Shown piece after piece: positions 57,881 to 64,000 of a stretch of DNA of 64,000 nt. Origin of the DNA: Parachlorella kessleri (Eukaryota; Chlorophyta; Trebouxiophyceae; Chlorellales; Chlorellaceae). The notes beneath the pieces are model-generated. The model was not told where the DNA came from, did not search any database, and saw only the letters and a list, made by a program, of their open reading frames with translations. How positions within the stretch are numbered: the first letter of the stretch is position 1; every line of letters starts with the position of its first letter. Made by a program: the position numbers and the translations under genes. The stretch is from assembly GCA_001598975.1 (NCBI GenBank), contig BBXU01002438.1, forward strand, positions 1-64,000, read 5' to 3'.

Positions 57881-59838
57881 ATGTCCACTTCAGAGCAGCC
57901 AAAGGTTACGCTTTGGCAGAGGAGTGTTGCTGCTGGCGGGGCAAGCGTAGTAAGCGCCCTGGTGGTGAACCCGCTGGACGTTGTCAAGGTACGCCATTTT
58001 GTGTAGCACAATAACCCCTTAGACTGTATGTTTGGGATTTATACTCCAGAAGCTCGGCATGCAGTCTCAGGCGGCTGCCACTGATGCCCTGAAACACAGT
58101 TTGATTGCCGTGCTGCAGACAAGGTTGCAAGCCCAGGGTCCAGTTGACGTCAGACACCAGCTATTCGAGTGCGTGTTCTCTACTTGCGCAGCTGCCGCTT
58201 TGCGGCCGGGCAAATTGCCACCGAGATTGCTGCCAACGTTTTTTGCACGCTTGCCTGGTTGATGTATACTATGAGAGCATACTATGAGAGCAAGCCCGGC
58301 GACCTATTTTACAAAACTGCTGCCCTATTCCGCCCACCCACGGATCTGCACCTCTGTATGCAGAAAGTGGGATTTTGCTTGCTGCGGGCAGACATGTATG
58401 CGATCCGCGGCCCCAGGCGCGCCTCCATTCTGCGGCCCTGCCTGCTCCACTGTCTACACCGGCACGCTTGATGGGCTGCGCAAGATTGCGCGGACGGAGG
58501 GGCTGGCAGTGCTCTGGCGGGGGACGGACGTCGCCCTCATGATGGCTATTCCTATGGTATGTGAAGAGCTGACCCTTGAGAAGCTCCGATGGAATAGTTG
58601 GTGGCGTGCGGGTCTGTGACCGCCCAAGAAGGCTTTAAAGGCTGTTACATTTGGTTGCCAGCTGGTTTGTAGTGAGGGGCCCACTGGGCTGGCTTACCCT
58701 GGGTATCTGAGTTGTGCTCTGGAGGTACATTGGCTATCAGCCATGGTAGGATAACTGCGACCCAAACAAGCATATGGGTCCCAGCTGCTCTGGTGCAGGT
58801 GGGCATCTACCTTCCTCTCTATGACTACCTAGTGGCAGAGCTCCAGCAGCGACAAGTGGGGGTGACCGCCCCACTCTGGGCGGGCACGCTCGCCCGCACA
58901 GCTGCGGTGTTTTGCACCGCGCCCTTGGAGCTTGTCCGGACGCGGCTGCAGGCGGCGCACTTGCTGACCGACGGGTCCGCAGTGGCAGCAGGGCGCTCCC
59001 CAGTCTCGGCCGCCAGGAGCCTGCTGCAGCAGCTGCCCTCGGCAGCTAGTGGGGCCGGCAGCGCTGCCGCCAATGGCAGCAGCAGGTTACGGCAGGTTGG
59101 ATCCCTGTGGACAGGGGTAGGTGCTACCCTTGCCAGGGACGTGCCGTTCTCGGCGCTGTACTGGGGCATGGTGGAACCCATCAGGCAGGGACTGTGGGCC
59201 ACGCGGAGCCATGACGCGGGGAAAGCGACAGAGCTTGAAGTGCTGGCGGTGAATGTGACAGGTGAGCTTTCGAGGCGCCAGGCGGGCTGCCTGAGCGCAG
59301 CGGCAACCTCACTGCCGTGGTAGCTGGTGGTGAGCGGGCAGTAGGGCAGCAGCGCGGCTTGCTGCGATGCTTGGTCTCTTGTACTGCGTTGGAAGGCTCC
59401 TCAGTGAAGCCCAGGTGGCCGGTTCTATGGCAGAGGAGCCGCATGCCGTAGTGATATCCTTGTTGCCAGTGCTGCTGCATCGCCTTCCGGTTCATCATCC
59501 CTCAGCTGCCCTGCAACCTGGGCAAAATCCCGCATGCCACGCCTACCGCGCCGTCCGTGCCCACCCACCGACTTGGGCACCTCTCCTTTCCCTCTGCAGC
59601 CGGTGGAGTTGCGGGCGGGCTGGCAGGGGCTATCACCTGCCCTTTTGACGTGGTGAAGACGCGCGCTCAGCTGCAAGTGGGGGACAGGCACCCAATACTA
59701 CACACGGTGCAGCAGATTGCTCGCAGGGAGGGCATGCGGGGGCTGTTCCAGGGGTGGAGCGCACGCTCTGCCAAAGCGGCCCCTGCATGTGCGATAGTGC
59801 TGTCAGCCTACGAGATGATAAAGCATGTGTATGGGTAG
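57881..59838 (+). CDS. Mitochondrial carrier, SLC25A39/40 (MTM1) type
   Basis: Six-helix inner-membrane transporter. The SLC25A39/40/Mtm1 branch imports glutathione in animals and affects Mn, Fe-S and PLP status in yeast. Five exons give about 322 aa: 57881-57988, 58119-58137, 58417-58556, 58799-59261 and 59600-59838. The three carrier signatures are NPLDVVKTRLQ (~30-40), APLELVRTRLQ (~130-140) and CPFDVVKTRAQLQ (~257-269). The family-typical YTGTLDGLRKIARTEG and WRGTDVALMMAIP follow the first. The 19-nt exon 2 was chosen because it alone keeps TRLQAQG in phase with the next exon, but its donor is weak, so that junction is tentative. Repeat 2 contains a Ser/Ala-rich loop insert. The neighbour on the left is divergent. 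Confidence 0.85.
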
Positions 59839-60924
59839 GTGTGGCTTTGCTACATCGAGGTATCATGCAAGCTTGCGGACCGCCATGCATAATGAGAATG
59901 AAGGGGGCCACTTGCCTTGGTGTTTGATATGGGAGGGCTTGCTTCGCCCTGCACCTCCACAAGCTTGGTGCCCTTGTGATACATGCATGGTGTGACGCGG
60001 CCGATTTATGCTTAGAAGTGTATATGTCTTGTGACATGAATGATGCCAATGATATGCACTCGGACTCTCCGCAACTGCCATTCTTTGATTCCTTTGATTG
60101 CTGGGGGCATTGCTGGCCGCTGGCACCCCCGTTAGTTCTTCATGTGTACGAGTTGTTTTGGCCGGGCATGCACATCTCCTGCTGCTCTCTGCTGCAGTCG
60201 CTGCACGTTGCGTTGAGCCAGCTAACTTCGGAGGAATTCCCTCTGTTCGACACATGTAGGCAAACTTGCATCCTGGATAAGACATTTGCCATTCGTAGTG
60301 CAGCACTGGAAGGCAAGCTGTGTACAAGTTTGTAGCCCAGAGGTTGTCAGTGCCCTGTGTTCAGAGCCGGGCCGCAGGGTTCCCGGCCTTTCAGGTCGCT
60401 TTCAACCTGGTGGCTGGCAATGTATTAGTATGGGTGGCAGGTAGTGCGAACAGGGAGTAGAGCTGGGCTGGACTGGACTGAACTGACAGGGCTGGATGCA
60501 GAATGAGCGTGAGTCTTGCCTGAGTTCTGAGCCAGTAGTTCTCTCCCCAAGCTAAGCTAAGGCCACTGGAAGAGGAGATGCAGCTGAACTGAAGCAGCAT
60601 TAACTCTTACGGTCCTGTCCATGCAAAGTGGCAGATTGTTCATTATGAGGGGTCGACGCCTGCCTGAGTAGCACGTCCGCTGGAGGGTTGATACATTGGG
60701 GTGTCATGATGAGGCACACGTTGTGTACTACCTGGTACTTAAGCGCCATGGTGTAATCAGTCGAGTTGAAGCAGCTGGGTTCCCGCCATGTTTGATCGCG
60801 TGGCAAATTCTGCATGCATGACGACCTCAACCTATTCGTACTTGACCGCCTTGTCGGCTTTCTCCCCGTTCCAGCCATCAGGCCAGCTTGTCCTATACCC
60901 TCACAATCAAGCGCACTCGCAGTC
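59839..60924. other. Intergenic between carrier and secreted-protein genes
   Basis: No conserved exon, RNA gene or repeat array recognised. A TGTAA occurs late (about 60,752), so the carrier poly(A) site is unclear. The promoter of the right-hand gene must lie in the last few hundred bases. Confidence 0.4.
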
Positions 60925-63900
60925 ATGAAGGTCCTCATCGTGGCTCTGGCCTGTGTGGCTGTTGCTAGCGCCGCAAGTAAGGGACCCCTTTCCATGAGAC
61001 TTGTCTGCATTTGAGCTCAATGCTGTGCTAGCTGCAGAAGGATTGTATGAGTCTCGCTGGGGTCATGGCAGTGTGGTAGAGCCAACGAGCTTAATGAGAT
61101 CTAGTGATCCTTAGAGCTGCTCTGGTGTTTTGCATTTGCAGACACCAGGGACCTCCTTCAAGCCAATTCCTTTGCCAACGGCGCAGCGGCCTTTGTCCCT
61201 GGCTTTGCCCAGGCAGCAGGAGCTTCTGGGGTGTCTGTTGTTGGGCCCGGCAGTGGTAAGTGCTGGTCCCAACTGTTAGTTGATTACAGGCATACATAGG
61301 CCCCCAGAGGTTACTGACTAATAAACCCTAGGTAACATGCCAGCAGACTGCTGTTAGTGAGACGGCAGTGCATGGGTCTCCTACATGCGGCAGCGGCTAG
61401 ACATGCACCCTGTAGCTACCCATAGGCTGGATGTGTCGTTACACTTGCTGGGCAGCGTCCGGCCAATGTGTAACATTCTGCTTGCCCCACCGGCGCAATG
61501 TTGTTATAAAAACAATGGTGATGACTCACTGATGCCGCTGGTGGCGCCACTGTGACCTGCAGCCATTGGCACGGTGAACTCTGGCGCGAGTGCCCAGGGT
61601 TCTTTCGTCAACACCCTTGCCGCCACAAACGGTGAGTCATGGCTGGCGGTATAAAAAGAGGGGGTGCCTAGCATGCAGTGACAGCGCTAAGTACAAGGTG
61701 CATTGTGGGGGCTCCAATGAGAAGGCTTGAGGCGAGCCAGCAATGCTAAGAACCCATATCTCAACACACCTCTGCCTGGCGTCTCTGCTGAACCAAGCAT
61801 ATGGCCAGTGGTTCATGCGGCCGGGGTTTGGGAGTCCTGCCGTGCATGGCCATTGCTGAAGCTGCAATGACATGCCGCCGCCGGCAGCGTAGTCAACCTC
61901 AGTCACCCAACACCGTGCGTTTGTGGATGCGCATAGTGAAGGCTTGTACTCTCATGGTCCCTACGGCACCAGCTTGCCCAATAGCTGAGCATGTTTTGCC
62001 CCACTTGCCTTCAGTGCCCGGCCCCGCCCCAGTCCCAGTCCCTGTCCCCACTCCTCCCCAGCCCACGCCTGCCCCGGCCAAGGCTGTCACCATCGCTGTC
62101 GCGGCACCAGCCAAGAAGAAGATCCCGGTAAGCTTGCTGCCTGTCTTTTCAGCAGCTCCTTGTGCAGTTGAGATCCTACTAGATTGATCACCTCCGCATG
62201 GGTTGGACCGCCAGGAGCACAAACTGGCTGAGGACACGCTACTGGGCGCATCTCCTTGCGACCCATTGTGGCATGCACGGCGAGCCACAGGGCCGCACTG
62301 CACAGGACAGGGCATTCTGCGTGCTATAGCAGGGCAATGTTGTCGGCCCTCACTCACCATTCGCCCCGACCTGCAACTGCAGGAGTGCGAGAAGAAGGTC
62401 CTGGAGGTCTGCTGCGCCCTGCCCGTGGGCGTGGACAAGAAGGGCAAGCCAGCGCCCCCCACTGTGTGCAAGGTGCGTGCACAAGGCCTCCTGCGACAGC
62501 GCGGTTGACCGTGTTGATCCTTGCTGTGACCAGATCGCATGCCTGCTCAGCGATATCCTGACAGTCCTGCCCATACCTGACTTGGCAGCAGCGTACTGGC
62601 TGCTGGGCACCTCAAGTGAGGACGGCAAGAGTCTTGGTCACGTCTCGCATAGGGCATGGGCGTCCAGGAACCGCCGGCTTGCCAGTGACATCACCATGCT
62701 GGGTAACCAACTCCTGGACCACCTGGCACCTGGCTGATGGTGGCATAGGGCAGGATGTAGCAGCCGGTTGCAGCCAGCATGATGATGAGGGGCAGGGCCA
62801 ACGTCCCTGGACCAACTGCACGCTGGGCCAGCCACCTTGCTCACTCGCTGTTCCTGCTGCTGCAGTTCTCTGAGCCGACCACTGTGGTGGTGGTCGACAA
62901 GAAGTCCAAGACCCCCACGTAAGCATATATGGTCCTCCCAGGGCTGCTGGCACAAATGCTTTGCAATGGCGGAACCGTGCAAGGGGAGTGAGCCGCAAGG
63001 AAGCTGCTTGCCCCACTCCGGCCAGAAGGGCTGGAAAACATGGAAGATGCCTTTGGGCCGACCGGGGGACCATTACCACTGCTGTTTGAGCGGTGCTGAT
63101 GCTGTTGCTGCCCTTCTGCCTTGTATAGACTCACCACGGTGGTAGAGGAGAAGACTTACAAGCTGGTTGACTACCCTCCCCTCACCTGGGCCAGCGAGGA
63201 CAAGGTGAGAGAGAGGGGCAAGCCGCAGTGCGGAGCATAGCACCGAAAGCGCGACTCACAAGGACCAGGGCAGCGCACAATCAGCGAGCCTCGCACAGCG
63301 CGCAGGTGTCAAGAGCGACTTGCAGCAGAACTTGCTGCAGGGAAGGCTGGAGGAGCTCCACCCTGCACTCACTGTTGCTTTTTTAAGCCTGCCTGTCACC
63401 TACATGTGACACATGAGGTTCGCACGCCAAAGAGAAGCACTGCTGTCCCCCACGGATCTGCAGGATGTGTGCGTCTGCCCCGTCCCTGCCACCCCCACCA
63501 AGGCTGCCAAGGTTAGTTGCAGCGGCGATGGCATGAGGGCTGGCACACCAAGTGCACAGGGAAGCATGCAGTCGCTATCCTTCAGGTAGCCTCAGCTCTG
63601 CACATTTGCTGGAGCGGCTGCTGCTACAGGGCTGATCTCACCAGCAGTAGACAGGAACATAGACACAGCAATGGCTGTGTGACCCATGCAGGTCGTGCCT
63701 GTGGTGGTAGTCAAGCCCTCTCCCTCTCCCATCCCCGTCCCTGTCCCCGTGCCCGTTCCAGCCACAGCTGCCGGTAAGTCCGCCTCAACTCTCACTCCCC
63801 GTCCCTGTCCCCGTGCCCGTGCCAGCCACAGCTGCCGGTAGGTCCGCTTGCCAAACTCTGTCTCTAGCTACTGTGTTACGAGTAGCTAGACATGCCATTT

Positions 63901-64000
63901 CATATGGTGCTATAGTCTCAGGAGCCCAAAGATGTCACCTTCAGGCTGAGGTTCACTGACCTGAACCCTTTGTCGCCTCCTGCAGCTACTGCCAACGCCG
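60925..64000 (+). CDS. Secreted protein with proline-rich hinges, 3' end beyond the window
   Basis: Not assigned to a family. Exons fit in phase: 60925-60976, 61142-61255, 61563-61631, 62015-62127, 62383-62472, 62866-62918, 63129-63204, 63464-63511, 63692-63773 and 63986->64000. Exon 1 codes for a clear signal peptide (MKVLIVALACVAVASAA). A short glycine/alanine-rich segment follows, then a Pro-Val hinge (VPVPVPTPPQPTPAPAK), a small Cys-containing segment (ECEKKVLEVCCALP ... TVCK), a Lys/Thr/Val-rich stretch, and a second hinge (SPSPIPVPVPVPVP). Such P-rich spacers between small Cys modules are typical of algal extracellular-matrix or cell-wall glycoproteins, which is the best guess for location. 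No enzyme motif is seen. Confidence 0.75.
63715..63842. repeat. Two-copy ~64 bp repeat at the donor of secreted-protein exon 9
   Basis: CCCCGTCCCTGTCCCCGTGC ... ACAGCTGCCGGTA occurs at about 63,733 and again at about 63,797. The first ends in the true donor (63,773|GTAAGT) and the second in a decoy donor (GTAGGT). Confidence 0.9.

Noticed and set aside
1..64000. tRNA, rRNA, riboswitch or intact transposon genes
   Set aside because: None recognised on reading both strands. A tRNA scan and a covariance-model search would be needed to exclude small RNAs.

Overview
The window is nuclear DNA from a eukaryote, most likely a chlorophyte green alga. Genes are split into many short exons by GT-AG and some GC-AG introns. 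Twelve spliced genes can be assembled with matching reading phases. The biotin enzymes have plant-type architecture (a BioD-BioA fusion and a KAPA synthase with a peroxisome-type C-terminus). Several genes have TGTAA, the usual algal poly(A) signal, shortly after the stop. The species cannot be named from sequence alone.

Layout, left to right: a class II histone deacetylase (-, runs off the left edge); two GT61 glycosyltransferase paralogues head to head (- then +) around a 0.5 kb gap; a long TPR plus double-methyltransferase PRMT9-like gene (-); KAPA synthase BioF (-) diverging from a BioD-BioA fusion (+); a Nudix hydrolase (-); a fatty acid hydroxylase/sterol desaturase-family membrane oxygenase (-) diverging from biotin synthase BioB (+); a small ankyrin protein (-) diverging from an SLC25A39/40-type mitochondrial carrier (+); and a proline-rich secreted protein (+, runs off the right edge).

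The central point is that all four committed steps of biotin synthesis (BioF, BioA, BioD, BioB) lie in three genes within about 22 kb (32,406-54,112), interrupted only by the Nudix gene and the di-iron oxygenase-family gene. The oxygenase shares a very short divergent promoter with BioB. BioF ends in ARL, a peroxisome-type signal, whereas BioDA and BioB start with mitochondrion-like leaders. This matches the split-compartment pathway known in plants.

A second pattern runs through the whole window. At about a dozen sites in eight or more genes, a 60-120 bp unit that straddles a splice junction (intron end plus the first or last part of the exon) is tandemly repeated two to five times into the intron. 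This leaves arrays of decoy acceptors or donors beside the real one. Introns with GC donors are also unusually common (7 of about 105).
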